Shown here: piece after piece, positions 1 through 9,257 of the stretch
How the letters are laid out: every line of letters starts with the position of its first letter
How positions within the stretch are numbered: the first letter of the stretch is position 1
Made by a program: the position numbers and the translations under genes
Assembly (NCBI RefSeq): GCF_019931675.1
Contig: NZ_CP082922.1
Span: 3,425,001 to 3,489,000, forward strand
Origin: Nocardioides rotundus
Lineage (GTDB): Bacteria; Actinomycetota; Actinomycetes; Propionibacteriales; Nocardioidaceae
Length of the DNA: 64,000 nucleotides
Reading direction: 5' to 3'
Notes under the pieces: model-generated
The model's input: the letters and a program-made list of their open reading frames with translations, nothing else
Database searches by the model: none
Told to the model about the DNA's origin: nothing

Positions 1-917
1 CACGCGCCGGCCGCGATGTCCTTCTCCGGGTAGGCGGTGATGTCGTGGCAGCCGCTCGTCGGCGCCGAGTAGTTGCCCGGCTGGTTGCCGCCGTCGGGGA
101 AGAGCACCGGCTCGGCCGCCAGGCGCGCGGAGGCCGGGTCCTGGGTCGGGATGTCGACGACGCTGATCTGGTCGTGCGGTGGCTGGCAGTCGGGGAATGC
201 CTCGTTGGGGCTGTAGGAGGAGACGTAGACGTAGAGGTTCCTCCCGTCCTTGCTCGGGGCCAGCGTCTGGGTGTGCGCGCCGCACTTGGTCTCCAGGGCG
301 GCGACGTACTCCGGCTGGGCGGGATTGCTGACGTCGAAGACCTTCACGCCCTCCCAGGAGTCCTTGACCGTCGCGGACTGGCTGGTGTTGTCGCAGCTGT
401 CGTTGCTGCGGCTGGAGTCGGTGGCGAGCACCAGGAGGTTCTCGTAGATCGACACGTCGTTCTGCGAGCCGGGGCAGACCACCTGCACGACCTGCTCGGG
501 CTCGGCGGGCGTGCTGATGTCGTAGACCGTGAAGCCGTTGTAGTTGCCGGCGTAGGCGTAGTCGCCCTGGAAGGCCAGGTCGGTGCTGAAGGAGGAGTAG
601 TCGGCGAAGGCGCCGTTCTTCGGGATGTTCGCCAGCAGGTTCATGTCCTGGCTCGCCTGCTCCCCCGGCGCCAGCTCGGCCTCGGCGCCCTCGAGCCGCT
701 TCAGCTGCTCCTGGGACAGGCAGCCCTGGGCGAAGCGGTCGCCGGCCCGCTCCAGGGCGCGCTGGTTCGGTGCGCACCGGGGGTCGGCCTTCTCGGTGAC
801 CGCGCCCTTGCGCTGGTCGTCCTCGTGCGCGACCGCCGGGGCGATGGTGACCAGACCGGCCGCCATCAGGCCTCCGAACGCCACTGCCGCGCTGCCTATC
901 CGTGTTGCCCGAGTCAT
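1..917 (-). CDS. LVIVD-repeat secreted protein, C-terminus beyond window
   Basis: The frame runs from an ATG at 917 to the window edge (305 codons), so the C-terminus is missing. A basic N-terminus, a hydrophobic segment and an Ala-rich end at about residues 1-30 look like a Sec signal peptide, so the protein is probably exported. The body contains beta-propeller-like repeats of the LVIVD type, such as YAGNYNGFTVYDIS and VKVFDVSNPAQPEYV. The biochemical role of the family is unknown. A GGAAGG ribosome site precedes the ATG. The gene is divergent from a DUF305 lipoprotein with a 91-bp shared gap, so the two may be co-regulated (inference). Confidence 0.8.
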   Translation of the reverse strand, partial: MTRATRIGSAAVAFGGLMAAGLVTIAPAVAHEDDQRKGAVTEKADPRCAPNQRALERAGDRFAQGCLSQEQLKRLEGAEAELAPGEQASQDMNLLANIPKNGAFADYSSFSTDLAFQGDYAYAGNYNGFTVYDISTPAEPEQVVQVVCPGSQNDVSIYENLLVLATDSSRSNDSCDNTSQSATVKDSWEGVKVFDVSNPAQPEYVAALETKCGAHTQTLAPSKDGRNLYVYVSSYSPNEAFPDCQPPHDQISVVDIPTQDPASARLAAEPVLFPDGGNQPGNYSAPTSGCHDITAYPEKDIAAGA

Positions 918-1008
918 GGTCCGGCCTTCCGTTTGGGGGTGCCCTCGATCCTACGTAGAGTGGGCTGGGTCACACCACCCCTGTCGGCGACATCTCGGAA
1001 GGTTTGCC

Positions 1009-1731
1009 GTGCCTCACTCCCGTCTCCTGCCGGTCGCCGCACTCGTCGTGGCATTGAGCGCGTGTACGTCGACCGGCGACTCCGAGGCGTCCTCGTCGGG
1101 GTCGTCGCCCGCCGCGAGCCGGCAGGCGGACTCCGGCAGCGGCACCGCCGCCCGCGGCGAGATCGTCCAGCCCGGCAGGCCGGGCGAGGCCAACCGCACC
1201 CTGCCCCCGGACACCACCGTGCGGGCGGCGAAGGCCAACGAGCCGGACATGATGTTCGTCCGGATGATGGTGCCGCACCACGCGCAGGCGCTGGAGATGA
1301 GCGCGCTCGCGCGGACCCGGGCCGCCAGCGACGAGGTCAAGGCGCTCGCGCGGCGGATCGAGGGCGCGCAGGGGCCGGAGATCCAGCTGATGACCGCGTG
1401 GCTGCAGTCCCGGGGGTACGCCGTACCCCAGGACGCCGGGGACCTGGCCAGCCACGACGGCCACTCCGACCACGAGGCGCACGGCCGGCTGATGGCGATG
1501 AACGGGATGCTCACCGGGCAGCAGATGAAGGAGCTCGCCCGCGCCCGCGGGGCGCGGTTCGACCGACTCTTCCTATCCGGGATGATCCAGCACCACCGCG
1601 GGGCGATCGCCATGGCGAACGTCGCCCTCCGCGACGGGCGCGAGGTGCAGGCCCAGGAGCTCGCGGCCGACATCGCCACCAGCCAGCGGGCGGAGATCCA
1701 ACGGATGCGGGCCATCCAGCGCACGCTGTGA
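1009..1731 (+). CDS. DUF305 lipoprotein
   Basis: 240 aa. The GTG at 1009 is chosen because GGAAGG lies 6 nt upstream and it gives a clean lipoprotein signal (hydrophobic stretch, then LSAC), whereas the frame open further upstream has no such signal. After a Ser/Ala-rich linker there are two DUF305 halves marked by MVPHHAQALEM and IQHHRGAIAMA. The paired His residues are typical of the ferritin-like, possibly metal-binding fold of the family. The protein is predicted to be anchored on the outer face of the membrane. The function is unknown; DUF305 proteins often occur near copper or other metal genes, but no metal gene is visible here. Confidence 0.85.
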   Translation: MPHSRLLPVAALVVALSACTSTGDSEASSSGSSPAASRQADSGSGTAARGEIVQPGRPGEANRTLPPDTTVRAAKANEPDMMFVRMMVPHHAQALEMSALARTRAASDEVKALARRIEGAQGPEIQLMTAWLQSRGYAVPQDAGDLASHDGHSDHEAHGRLMAMNGMLTGQQMKELARARGARFDRLFLSGMIQHHRGAIAMANVALRDGREVQAQELAADIATSQRAEIQRMRAIQRTL

Positions 1732-1794
1732 TGCCGGGGCCGCTCGGCCGACCCGGTGTCTCGACCCACCCGGAGGGGTGGCACGCTTGAGCCA

Positions 1795-3264
1795 GTGACC
1801 TCCCCTAACACCCGTCCTGCCGCCGTCTCACCTCACGACACCGGCTTCTTCGGCCAACCGGGGGTGTTGGCCAACCTGTTCGGCGTGGAGCTGTGGGAGC
1901 GCTTCAGCTTCTACGGCATGCAGGGCATCCTGCTGATCTACCTCTACTACTCCGCCGCGCAGGGCGGCCTCGGGATCGACCAGGCGGTCGCGACCGGCAT
2001 CGTCGGCGCGTACGGCGGCTCGGTCTATCTCTCCACCATCCTCGGCGCGTGGCTGGCCGATCGGGTGCTCGGACCGGAGCGGACCCTGTTCTACTCCGCG
2101 ATCTGCGTGATGGCCGGGCACATCGCCCTCGCGGTGCTGCCGGGGCTGGTCGGCGTCGGCGTCGGCCTGGCCCTCGTCGCGCTCGGGTCCGGCGGCGTGA
2201 AGGCGAACGCGACCTCCCTGGTCGGCTCGCTCTACGACGAGCACGACCCGCGCCGCGACGCCGGCTTCTCGCTGTTCTACATGGGCATCAACATCGGCGG
2301 GCTCCTCGGCCCGCTGCTGACCGGCCTGCTGCAGAGCGAGGTCGGCTTCCACTGGGGCTTCGGCGCCGCGGCCGTGGGCATGGCGATCGGGCTGATCCAG
2401 TACGCCGCCTACCGCGGGCGGCTGCCCGAGTCGACCCACCACGTCGCGAACCCGCTGCCGGCGGGGCGCGGGCTCGCCTATGCCGCGGGCGCCGTGGTCG
2501 TCGTACTCCTCGTCGCGGTCCTGGTGATGACCGGCGTCATCACCACCGGCCGGCTCTCCGACATCGTGATCGGGGTCAGCGCGATCGCGGCGCTGGGCTA
2601 CTTCGTGGTGATCCTCGCCGACCGGCAGGTCCGCGGGGCGGAGCGGAGCCGGATCTTCGCCTTCATGCCGCTCTTCGTGTGCAACGTGGTCTTCTGGTCG
2701 CTCTACCAGCAGCAGTTCACCGTGGTCGCGATCTACTCCGACCAGCGGCTGGACCGCGACCTGTTCGGCTGGACCATGCCGGTCTCCTGGGTGAACTCGA
2801 TCAACCCGGTCTTCATCATCGTGCTGGCCGGCGCCTTCGCCGCTCTGTGGACCCGCCTGGGCCGCCGCCAGCCGTCGACCCCGATGAAATTCGGCGCGGG
2901 TACGGCGGTCATGGGGCTGGCCTTCTTCTGCTTCCTGCTGATGCCGGCGGGGCAGAACACCGCGCCGATCCTCGGGCTGGCGGGCATCCTGCTCGTCTTC
3001 ACCGTGGCCGAGCTGCTCATCTCCCCGGTGGGCCTCAGCGCGACGACCAAGCTGGCGCCGCGGAAGTTCTCCACCCAGATGGTGGCGCTCTACTTCCTCT
3101 CCATCGCGCTCGGTACGGCGCTCGCGGGCACCCTGGCCGGCTACTACGACCCCGCCGACGAGTCGCCCTTCTTCATCTGGGTCGGCCTCGCCGCCGTCGT
3201 CACCGGCGTCGTCGTCATAGCCCTCTCCAAGCCGATCCACAAGCTGATGGCGGGCGTCGACTGA
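1795..3264 (+). CDS. POT-family proton-coupled di/tripeptide transporter
   Basis: 489 aa with about 12-14 hydrophobic segments. The POT signature ELWERFSFYGMQG lies near residue 28 (ExxERF motif, proton coupling and substrate site). The second family motif is the GSGGVKANATSL and FYMGINIGGLLGPL stretch around residues 120-175. The family imports di- and tripeptides using the proton gradient. The GTG at 1795 is preferred: a GGAGGGG site lies 16 nt upstream, rather far, and an alternative GTG at 1756 has no ribosome site. The gene ends at a shared hairpin facing the LysR gene. Confidence 0.88.
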   Translation: MTSPNTRPAAVSPHDTGFFGQPGVLANLFGVELWERFSFYGMQGILLIYLYYSAAQGGLGIDQAVATGIVGAYGGSVYLSTILGAWLADRVLGPERTLFYSAICVMAGHIALAVLPGLVGVGVGLALVALGSGGVKANATSLVGSLYDEHDPRRDAGFSLFYMGINIGGLLGPLLTGLLQSEVGFHWGFGAAAVGMAIGLIQYAAYRGRLPESTHHVANPLPAGRGLAYAAGAVVVVLLVAVLVMTGVITTGRLSDIVIGVSAIAALGYFVVILADRQVRGAERSRIFAFMPLFVCNVVFWSLYQQQFTVVAIYSDQRLDRDLFGWTMPVSWVNSINPVFIIVLAGAFAALWTRLGRRQPSTPMKFGAGTAVMGLAFFCFLLMPAGQNTAPILGLAGILLVFTVAELLISPVGLSATTKLAPRKFSTQMVALYFLSIALGTALAGTLAGYYDPADESPFFIWVGLAAVVTGVVVIALSKPIHKLMAGVD

Positions 3265-3278
3265 CGCTCCCCCTCCCT

Positions 3279-3345
3279 CCGGCCCGCCGCGGACGTCATA
3301 CGCTCCGGGTAAGCGGTTCCCCACTTCGGATGACGTCCGGGCCGG
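3279..3345. terminator. bidirectional terminator hairpin between convergent genes
   Basis: CCGGCCCG and GGACGTCAT (3279-3286 and 3291-3299) pair with ATGACGTCCGGGCCGG (3330-3345), leaving a 4-nt bulge and a 30-nt loop. The hairpin fills the gap between the stops of the peptide transporter and the LysR gene, so it can serve both strands. There is no U-tract, as is usual in GC-rich actinobacteria. Confidence 0.6.
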
Positions 3346-4278
3346 TCAGCGGGCAGAGCGGGAGCGCGAGGACGAGCCGGCGTACTCGCGGGCGGTGTCG
3401 ACCAGCACCTCGTGCAGCGCCAGCGCGGCCGGCGTACGCACCCTGTCGGGACGGTGGGCGACCAGGATCCGGCGAGCCGGGGCCGTGCCGCCCAGGGAGA
3501 CCACGCGCACGTCCGGGTGCTGGTTCACCGTCGCCGTCCGGGGTGCGAGCGCCACACCCAGCCCGACGCTGACCATTGCCTGCGCCTCCTGGTAGTCGTT
3601 GGCCTGGAAGGAGATCCGCGGGGTGAAGCCGGCTGCGAGCGCGCTACGCTCGAGCACCTCGACGACGGGGTGCCCGCCCGCCCGGATGATCCACTGCTCC
3701 TCGGCGAGCGTGGACATCGAGACGGTACGGCGACGCGCGAGCCGATGGTCCTTGCCGACCAGCAGCACCGTCGGGTCCTCGAGGAGCCGGGTCAGCACCA
3801 GGTCCTCGTCATCGACGCGGCCCCACTCGTAGTCCCACAGGAGTGAGAGGGCCACCGCGCCCTCGTGCAGCATCCGGAGCAGCTCGTCCTCGCGCGCGCT
3901 GGTGATGGTGAGCGCGATCGCCGGATAGCGGCTGCGGTACTCCTGGACCGCCAGCGGGAGGAAGGAGCTGCCCACCGTGGGGAAGGTGCCCAGGGCGACG
4001 GTGCCCCGCCGCGCACCGGCGAGCTCCTCCAGGTCGGCCTCGGCGGCCGAGAGCTGCTGGAGCACCTTGCGGGCGTGGCCGGCCAGGGTGAGACCGGCGT
4101 CGGTAGGCCGCATGCCGCGGGCATGCCGCTCCAGCAGCGGCTGCCCGACCTCGTGCTCGAGCCGCAGCACCTGCTGGGAGATCGCCGAGGGCGTATAGCC
4201 CAACCGGGCCGCGGCCTCGGTCACCGAGCCGCCCTCCACGACGGCGAGCAGGCACTGCAGGCGTCGGACATCAAGCAT
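3346..4278 (-). CDS. LysR-family transcriptional regulator of the adjacent PrpF/Tct operon
   Basis: 310 aa, normal LysR length. An N-terminal winged HTH (about 1-60, GSVTEAAARLGYTPSAISQQVLRLE) is followed by a periplasmic-binding-like effector domain (about 90-295). The ATG at 4278 is chosen over the GTG at 4287 because AAGGAG lies 10 nt upstream of the ATG but only 1 nt from the GTG. It is divergent from the prpF-tct operon across 209 bp that holds two copies of one palindrome. It is therefore probably the local regulator, responding to a tricarboxylate-type inducer (inference). Confidence 0.9.
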   Translation of the reverse strand: MLDVRRLQCLLAVVEGGSVTEAAARLGYTPSAISQQVLRLEHEVGQPLLERHARGMRPTDAGLTLAGHARKVLQQLSAAEADLEELAGARRGTVALGTFPTVGSSFLPLAVQEYRSRYPAIALTITSAREDELLRMLHEGAVALSLLWDYEWGRVDDEDLVLTRLLEDPTVLLVGKDHRLARRRTVSMSTLAEEQWIIRAGGHPVVEVLERSALAAGFTPRISFQANDYQEAQAMVSVGLGVALAPRTATVNQHPDVRVVSLGGTAPARRILVAHRPDRVRTPAALALHEVLVDTAREYAGSSSRSRSAR

Positions 4279-4292
4279 CGCCGTCACTCTCC

Positions 4293-4399
4293 TTCAAGCA
4301 TCGCTTCATGGCATTGAAGCACTCTCCCAGCGCCGCTTAACCCAGTGCCAAGCGCGCCACCCGCCCATCGGCGCCGCCGATGATTGAAGCAATGCTTAA
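4293..4399. promoter_or_regulatory. paired LysR operator palindromes
   Basis: TTCAAGCATCGCTTCA at 4293-4308 reads TGAAGCGATGCTTGAA on the minus strand. TTGAAGCAATGCTTAA lies at 4384-4399. Both share AAGC-N3-GCTT inside a T-N11-A frame typical of LysR sites. A half site TTGAAGC is at 4314-4320. One copy is next to the regulator start and the other faces prpF. Confidence 0.65.
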
Positions 4400-4487
4400 T
4401 CAAGATGCAGAAAGCATCGATGGTGCTAACGCCTCTGTGGGCGCACGCTGATCGGGTCGGACCAGCCACAGACCCCGAGGAGCGTCG

Positions 4488-5612
4488 ATGCGCGAGATCC
4501 CCGCCACCTGGATGCGCGGAGGGACCAGCAAGTGCTGGGTCTTCCGCCGCGAGGACCTGGACGTGCCCGGCCTGACCGTGGACGAGGTCCTCCTACGCCT
4601 CTACGGCAGCCCGGATGCGCGCCAGGTCGACGGCGTCGGCGGCGGCACCTCGACGACCAGCAAGGCGGTGATCCTCTCCCGCTCCAGCGAGCCGGGCGTG
4701 GACGTCGACTACCTCTTCGGCCAGGTGGGCATCGAGGACGCCACCGTGGACTGGGGCAGCAACTGCGGCAACTGCTCGGCGGTCGTCGCGGCGTTCGCGA
4801 TCCGGGAGGGCTGGGTGGCCACCGAGAGCGGGGACACCACGGTCCGGGTGCGCAACGCCAACACCGGCCAGCTGATCGTGCAGGAGGTCCCCACCCCCGG
4901 CGGCGTGCTCTCCGAGTCCCCCGAAGCGGCGAACCCCGGCGTCCCGTTCGGCGGGGTGCCGGTCCGCCTCGGCTTCGTCGACCCCGCGGGGCGCAGCACC
5001 GGCCGGCTGCTGCCCACCGGCTCCTCGCGCGAGGAGATCGACGGCCTCACCGTGACGCTGCTGGACGCCGGCGCACCCGTCGTCCTCGTCCCGGCCACCC
5101 AGCTGGGGCTGACCGGCATCGAGACCCCGGCCCGACTCGAGGCGACACCCGGGCTGCTGTCCCGGCTGGACGACGTACGACGCCAGGCGGCCGTCCGGAT
5201 GGGACTGGCCGAGACCCCGCAGCTCGCCCAGCGGGCCGTGCCGAAGCTGGCGCTCATCGCGGCGCCGGCCTCCGCCGACGCGGACCTCGAGGTGCGGATG
5301 CTCTCCATGGGGCGCGTGCACCCCGCCGTCCCCATCACCGGCTCGGTCGCCATCACCATGGCGGCCCGCACGCCGGGCACCGTGGTCGCCGACGTCACCA
5401 GCGCCGAGACCGGCCTGCGGCTGCACACTCCGGCGGGCACGGTCGAGACGTTCGTCGACCACCACGACGGGGCGCCGGTCGTCGGCGTCGTCCGCACCTA
5501 CCGGCGGCTCGCCACCGGCGCCGTCGTACTCCCCGACGTATCCGCGGAGGAGACCACTTCCCTCCAGCATCGGGACTCCCCCATGCTGGCTGTCACTGGA
5601 GGAAAGGCATGA
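4488..5612 (+). CDS. prpF: PrpF-family isomerase (2-methylaconitate / 4-oxalomesaconate type)
   Basis: 374 aa, full length for the PrpF family. The N-terminus PATWMRGGTSKCWVF carries the family signature, and GGTSTTSK and DWGSNCGNCSAVVAAF are further conserved blocks. Family members move double bonds in aconitate-like acids, for example 2-methyl-trans-aconitate to 2-methyl-cis-aconitate or 4-oxalomesaconate tautomers. No prpC or prpD lies nearby. The partner is a Tct transporter, so the substrate is more likely an imported aconitate-like tricarboxylate than a propionate-cycle intermediate (inference). GAGGAG lies 6-7 nt before the ATG. It overlaps tctC by ATGA. Confidence 0.85.
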   Translation: MREIPATWMRGGTSKCWVFRREDLDVPGLTVDEVLLRLYGSPDARQVDGVGGGTSTTSKAVILSRSSEPGVDVDYLFGQVGIEDATVDWGSNCGNCSAVVAAFAIREGWVATESGDTTVRVRNANTGQLIVQEVPTPGGVLSESPEAANPGVPFGGVPVRLGFVDPAGRSTGRLLPTGSSREEIDGLTVTLLDAGAPVVLVPATQLGLTGIETPARLEATPGLLSRLDDVRRQAAVRMGLAETPQLAQRAVPKLALIAAPASADADLEVRMLSMGRVHPAVPITGSVAITMAARTPGTVVADVTSAETGLRLHTPAGTVETFVDHHDGAPVVGVVRTYRRLATGAVVLPDVSAEETTSLQHRDSPMLAVTGGKA

Positions 5613-6787
5613 CCGTGCTCACCGACCCCACCAGGACACCGGAGCCCGCCACGCTCCCGGCCGACCCGCCTCCGCAGCGGCCGAGCCGGGTGGCGGCGGT
5701 GGTGGGCGGCTTCGGCGTGCTCGCGGTGATCGCGTCGGTCCTCGGCGGGGACCTGCTCAACCCTCCGGCCGCGACCGAGGACGGCGACTACGCCGGCGAG
5801 ACGGTGGAGTTCATGATCCCGCTCGCCGAGGGCGGCGGCACCGACACCTGGGCCCGGTTCATCGGCAACGAGCTGAGCCGCGCCGTCCCGGGGCGTCCGG
5901 GCTTCGCGCCGGTCAACGAGGACGGCGGCGAGGGCATCCTCGGGACGAACCAGTACGTCGCGAGCGCCGAGCCCGACGGCACCGAGGTCCTCGTCAGCAC
6001 CGCCACGACCGTGGTGCCCTACCTCCTGGAGATGTCGGCGGTGCAGTACGACTTCGCCGACCTCCGGCCGATCGCGGCCAACGGGACGGGCGCTGTCGTC
6101 TACGCACGGACCGGCGCGGGCGTGGACTCGGTGCGGGACCTGGTCGACCGGGACCGACCGCTGAGGTTCGGCGGGATCGCCGCCACCAGCCTCGACGTCA
6201 CCACGCTGATGGCCTTCGACCTGCTCGGCATGGACGTGGACGCGATCTTCGGCTTCGAGGGCCGCGGTCCGGTCAACCTGGCGCTGCAGCGCGGTGAGAT
6301 CGACATCGACTACCAGACCACCTCCTCCTACGCCTCCGCGGTCCAGCCGCTGGTGAAGGACGGCAAGGCCACGGCGCTGTTCAGCCTGGGGCAGGTCGAC
6401 GAGGACGGGCGGATCGTCCGCGACCCGAACTTCCCCCGACTGCCCACGGTGGTGGAGGTCTACGAGCAGCTCAACGGCGCTCCGCCGGAGCCGGAGGCGC
6501 TGGCAGCCTACCGCGACATCCTGGCGTTGACCTACACGTATCAGAAGGCGCTGTGGGTGCCCGAGGACACTCCGGACGCCGCGGTCGACCTGCTGCAGTC
6601 CACTGCTGCTCGGCTGGGCAACGACCCGGGCTTCGAGGAGCGTGCCGGCGAGGTGCTCGGCGGCTACCCGCTCGAGGCGTCCGGCGACCTGCGACGACGG
6701 GTCGGTGAGGCGTACGCCGTCGACGACGACGTCCGCGCCCGCGTCGTCGAGCTCCTCGAATCCGACTACGACACCCCCGTTGAGTGA
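5609..6787 (+). CDS. TctC-type solute-binding protein of a tripartite tricarboxylate transporter
   Basis: 392 aa. The ATG at 5609 overlaps the prpF stop and follows GGAGGAAAGG. An N-terminal Pro-rich cytoplasmic stretch (about 1-30) precedes a single hydrophobic segment (about 32-50), so it is probably membrane-tethered rather than a cleaved lipoprotein. The rest matches the TctC/Bug fold: VEFMIPLAEGGGTDTWAR near 60-77 and GTNQYVASAEPDGTEVL. It delivers a carboxylate to the TctA/B channel encoded immediately downstream (9-nt gap). Confidence 0.87.
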   Translation: MTVLTDPTRTPEPATLPADPPPQRPSRVAAVVGGFGVLAVIASVLGGDLLNPPAATEDGDYAGETVEFMIPLAEGGGTDTWARFIGNELSRAVPGRPGFAPVNEDGGEGILGTNQYVASAEPDGTEVLVSTATTVVPYLLEMSAVQYDFADLRPIAANGTGAVVYARTGAGVDSVRDLVDRDRPLRFGGIAATSLDVTTLMAFDLLGMDVDAIFGFEGRGPVNLALQRGEIDIDYQTTSSYASAVQPLVKDGKATALFSLGQVDEDGRIVRDPNFPRLPTVVEVYEQLNGAPPEPEALAAYRDILALTYTYQKALWVPEDTPDAAVDLLQSTAARLGNDPGFEERAGEVLGGYPLEASGDLRRRVGEAYAVDDDVRARVVELLESDYDTPVE

Positions 6788-6796
6788 GGCCCGACC

Positions 6797-8797
6797 ATGA
6801 CTGACTCCGCTTTCGCAGCACTCGGCCAGCTGGCCGACCCCAGCCTGCTGGTCATGCTCGGCATCGGCGTGATCGCCGGCCTGGTGATCGGCCTCATCCC
6901 CGGCCTGGGCGGCACCGGCGCCGTCGCGATCCTGCTCCCCATCACCTTCGGCATGGAGCCCGCGCAGGCCCTCGCGATGCTCATCGGCGCGCTCGCGGTG
7001 GTGCACACGTCCGACACCGTGGCCGCCGTACTCCTCGGGGCGCCGGGCTCGGCATCGGCGAGCGTCACCATGCTCGACGGCTACGCCATGGCCAGGGCGG
7101 GACAGGCCAAACGGGCACTGTCCCTGGCGTTCCTCTCCTCGATGGCGGGCGGCCTCATCGGCGCGGTCGGGCTGACCATCGCCGTTCCCCTGGCGCGCCC
7201 GATGGTGCTGTCCTTCGGCAGCCCGGAGCTGTTCATGCTCACCATCCTCGGCGTCTCGCTGGCCGCCGTACTGTCGCGCAAGAACGTGGTGAAGGGCCTG
7301 ACCGCCGGCTTCCTCGGGCTGCTGCTCGGGCTGGTCGGCATGTCGCCGACCACCGCGGAGACGCGCTTCACCTTCGGCAGCCTGTTCCTCGTCGACGGGC
7401 TCTCCCTGGTCGCCGTCGCGCTGGGCGTGTTCGGCCTCGCCGAGATCGCCAGCCGGGTCGGCCAGCGCCGGGTGGACGAGGAGCCGGTCGAGCTGCGCGG
7501 CGGGTGGCTCAGTGGGATCCGCGAGTGGCTCACGCACTGGGCGCAGGTGATCCGGGGTGCGCTGATCGGCATCTGGGCCGGTGTCCTGCCCGGCGTCGGT
7601 GCGACCGCCGGCACGTGGCTCGCCTACGGCCAGGCGGTGGCGACCTCGAAGGACAAGCGGAAGTTCGGCAAGGGCGACCCGCGCGGCATCGTCGGCCCGG
7701 AGAGCGCCAACAACTCCGTCGAGGCCGGCGACCTGATCCCGACGCTGCTCTTCGGGATCCCCGGCGGCGTGCCGTCCGCGATGCTGCTGGGGATGCTGCT
7801 GACCTACGGCATCCAGCCCGGCCCGACCATCGTCACCGAGCACCTCGACCTGATGTACGTCATCATCTGGTCCTTCGCGATCGCCAGCGTCCTGGGCGCC
7901 CTGCTCTGCTTCATCGCCTCCCCCGGTCTGGCGAAGCTCACCCGGGTGCCGTTCGCCCTGCTGGGCCCCGGCCTGCTGGTGGTCATGCTGCTCGGCGCCT
8001 ACCAGGAGGGCGGCAAGCTCGGCGACCTGTGGGTGATGATCCTGCTGGGCGTCGCGGGGTACCTGCTCAAGGGCACCGGCTATCCGCGGGCGCCGTTCCT
8101 CATCGGCTTCGTGCTCGCTATCCCGATGGAGCGCTACTACTACCTCACGACGAGCCTGTACGGCGGCACCGAGTGGATGCTGCGCCCGGGTGTGCTCATC
8201 TTCGCCGCCATCCTGGTCGTGCCCGCGCTGTGGGCCATCGTCAAGGGCCTTCGGGCACGCCGCGCCGCCGGCGTGGACGAGGGGCACCGCAGCGAGGAGC
8301 GCGAGCCTGCCGACGAGTTCGAGGGCTCCCTGGCGGGCACGAAGTGGTCCTTCGCCGTCGCCGTCGGCGCCCTGGCGATCTTCGGCGCCGCGTTCGTCGC
8401 CAGTGGGTCGTTCTCCGATGGCGCCCGCCTGGTTCCTCGGCTGGTGACGGCCGGCGGGCTGCTGTGCTGCATCGCGCTGCTGTGGCAGGAGTGGCGTCAG
8501 CGGCCGCGCGGGTCGTCCGGTCCGGGCGCCTCCGTCGACCCCGTTGAGGCGCGGGGGGTCCCCACCCGGGAGCTGGTCGCCGCCGGAACCTGCTTCGCAG
8601 CGATGGGTGTCTTCCTGGCCCTGGTCGCCGCGGGCGGCTACCTCGCGGCGGTCCTGGTCTTCGTTCCGGCGTTCCTGATGTACGCCGGCCGGGCAGCGCC
8701 GCGCGCGGCCATCGCCTACACGCTCGTCCTCGGGGCGGCGTTGCTGGTGCTGCCGTCGGTCCTGCCGATCGACCTTCCGCAAGGATTCATGCAGTGA
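6797..8797 (+). CDS. fused TctA-TctB tricarboxylate transporter membrane protein
   Basis: 666 aa. Residues about 1-500 are TctA (GLIPGLGGTGAVAILLP near 30, the duplicated GxxPGxGxT-type motif again at GVLPGVGATAGTWLAYG, and the PESANNSVEAG block). After a charged linker near 485-510, the last 150 residues have four hydrophobic segments typical of the small subunit TctB. TctA and TctB are usually separate genes, so this is a fusion, with the three subunits reduced to two genes. It probably imports a citrate- or aconitate-like acid using an ion gradient. The ATG follows GAGGCCC, and the gene is co-directional with tctC. Confidence 0.88.
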   Translation: MTDSAFAALGQLADPSLLVMLGIGVIAGLVIGLIPGLGGTGAVAILLPITFGMEPAQALAMLIGALAVVHTSDTVAAVLLGAPGSASASVTMLDGYAMARAGQAKRALSLAFLSSMAGGLIGAVGLTIAVPLARPMVLSFGSPELFMLTILGVSLAAVLSRKNVVKGLTAGFLGLLLGLVGMSPTTAETRFTFGSLFLVDGLSLVAVALGVFGLAEIASRVGQRRVDEEPVELRGGWLSGIREWLTHWAQVIRGALIGIWAGVLPGVGATAGTWLAYGQAVATSKDKRKFGKGDPRGIVGPESANNSVEAGDLIPTLLFGIPGGVPSAMLLGMLLTYGIQPGPTIVTEHLDLMYVIIWSFAIASVLGALLCFIASPGLAKLTRVPFALLGPGLLVVMLLGAYQEGGKLGDLWVMILLGVAGYLLKGTGYPRAPFLIGFVLAIPMERYYYLTTSLYGGTEWMLRPGVLIFAAILVVPALWAIVKGLRARRAAGVDEGHRSEEREPADEFEGSLAGTKWSFAVAVGALAIFGAAFVASGSFSDGARLVPRLVTAGGLLCCIALLWQEWRQRPRGSSGPGASVDPVEARGVPTRELVAAGTCFAAMGVFLALVAAGGYLAAVLVFVPAFLMYAGRAAPRAAIAYTLVLGAALLVLPSVLPIDLPQGFMQ

Positions 8798-8831
8798 CCG
8801 CCGCATCCACCCCGTTCCAGGAGGGACGCTC

Positions 8832-9221
8832 ATGACGATCGTCGTCGCGTACGCCGACACCCCGCCGGGCCACGCCGCCCTGCGGCACGGCGTCACCGAG
8901 GCTGCGCGCCGGGGCGAGGACGTCGTCCTCGTGCCGGCTGTGCGGGACCGGCCGCTGCCGGACCCGGGCGCCATCGCCCAGCGCTGGCCGGCCGTCTTCG
9001 AGGCGCTGCAGGAGACCGGCGGCAAGGTCAGCGTGGAGACCGCGGACCTGCAGGATCCCGGCGACGCCGTGGTCCAGGTCGCCCAGTGGCACGACGCGTC
9101 GATGATCGTCGTGGGGCTGCGGCACCGCTCACCGGTCGGCAAGGTGCTGCTCGGGAGCACCGCTCAGCGGATCCTGCTCGACGCCACGACTCCGGTGCTT
9201 GGCGTGAAGGCCGACACCTGA
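8832..9221 (+). CDS. universal stress protein (UspA family)
   Basis: 129 aa, a single Usp domain. The N-terminal strand TIVVAYADTP and the C-terminal nucleotide-binding loop GLRHRSPVGKVLLGSTAQRIL (GxxG-N9-GS pattern) suggest an ATP-binding type. GGAGGG lies 7 nt before the ATG. It is 34 nt after the Tct gene in the same direction, so it is probably the next gene of the operon; Usp genes are often found with Tct transporters. Its exact role is not deducible. Confidence 0.88.
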   Translation: MTIVVAYADTPPGHAALRHGVTEAARRGEDVVLVPAVRDRPLPDPGAIAQRWPAVFEALQETGGKVSVETADLQDPGDAVVQVAQWHDASMIVVGLRHRSPVGKVLLGSTAQRILLDATTPVLGVKADT

Positions 9222-9257
9222 CGCCGTCCCACGCGCGGCTCGTCCGGGGGCGGCAGG

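Noticed and set aside
5498..9160. Very long open frame on the minus strand opposite tctC/tctA (and similar antisense frames at 1893-3572, 4532-5608, 26959-29790, 33188-35302)
   Set aside because: These are by-products of GC-rich codon use in the real genes on the other strand. Their translations are low-complexity Arg/Gly/Ala or His/Asp-rich and show no domain or ribosome site.
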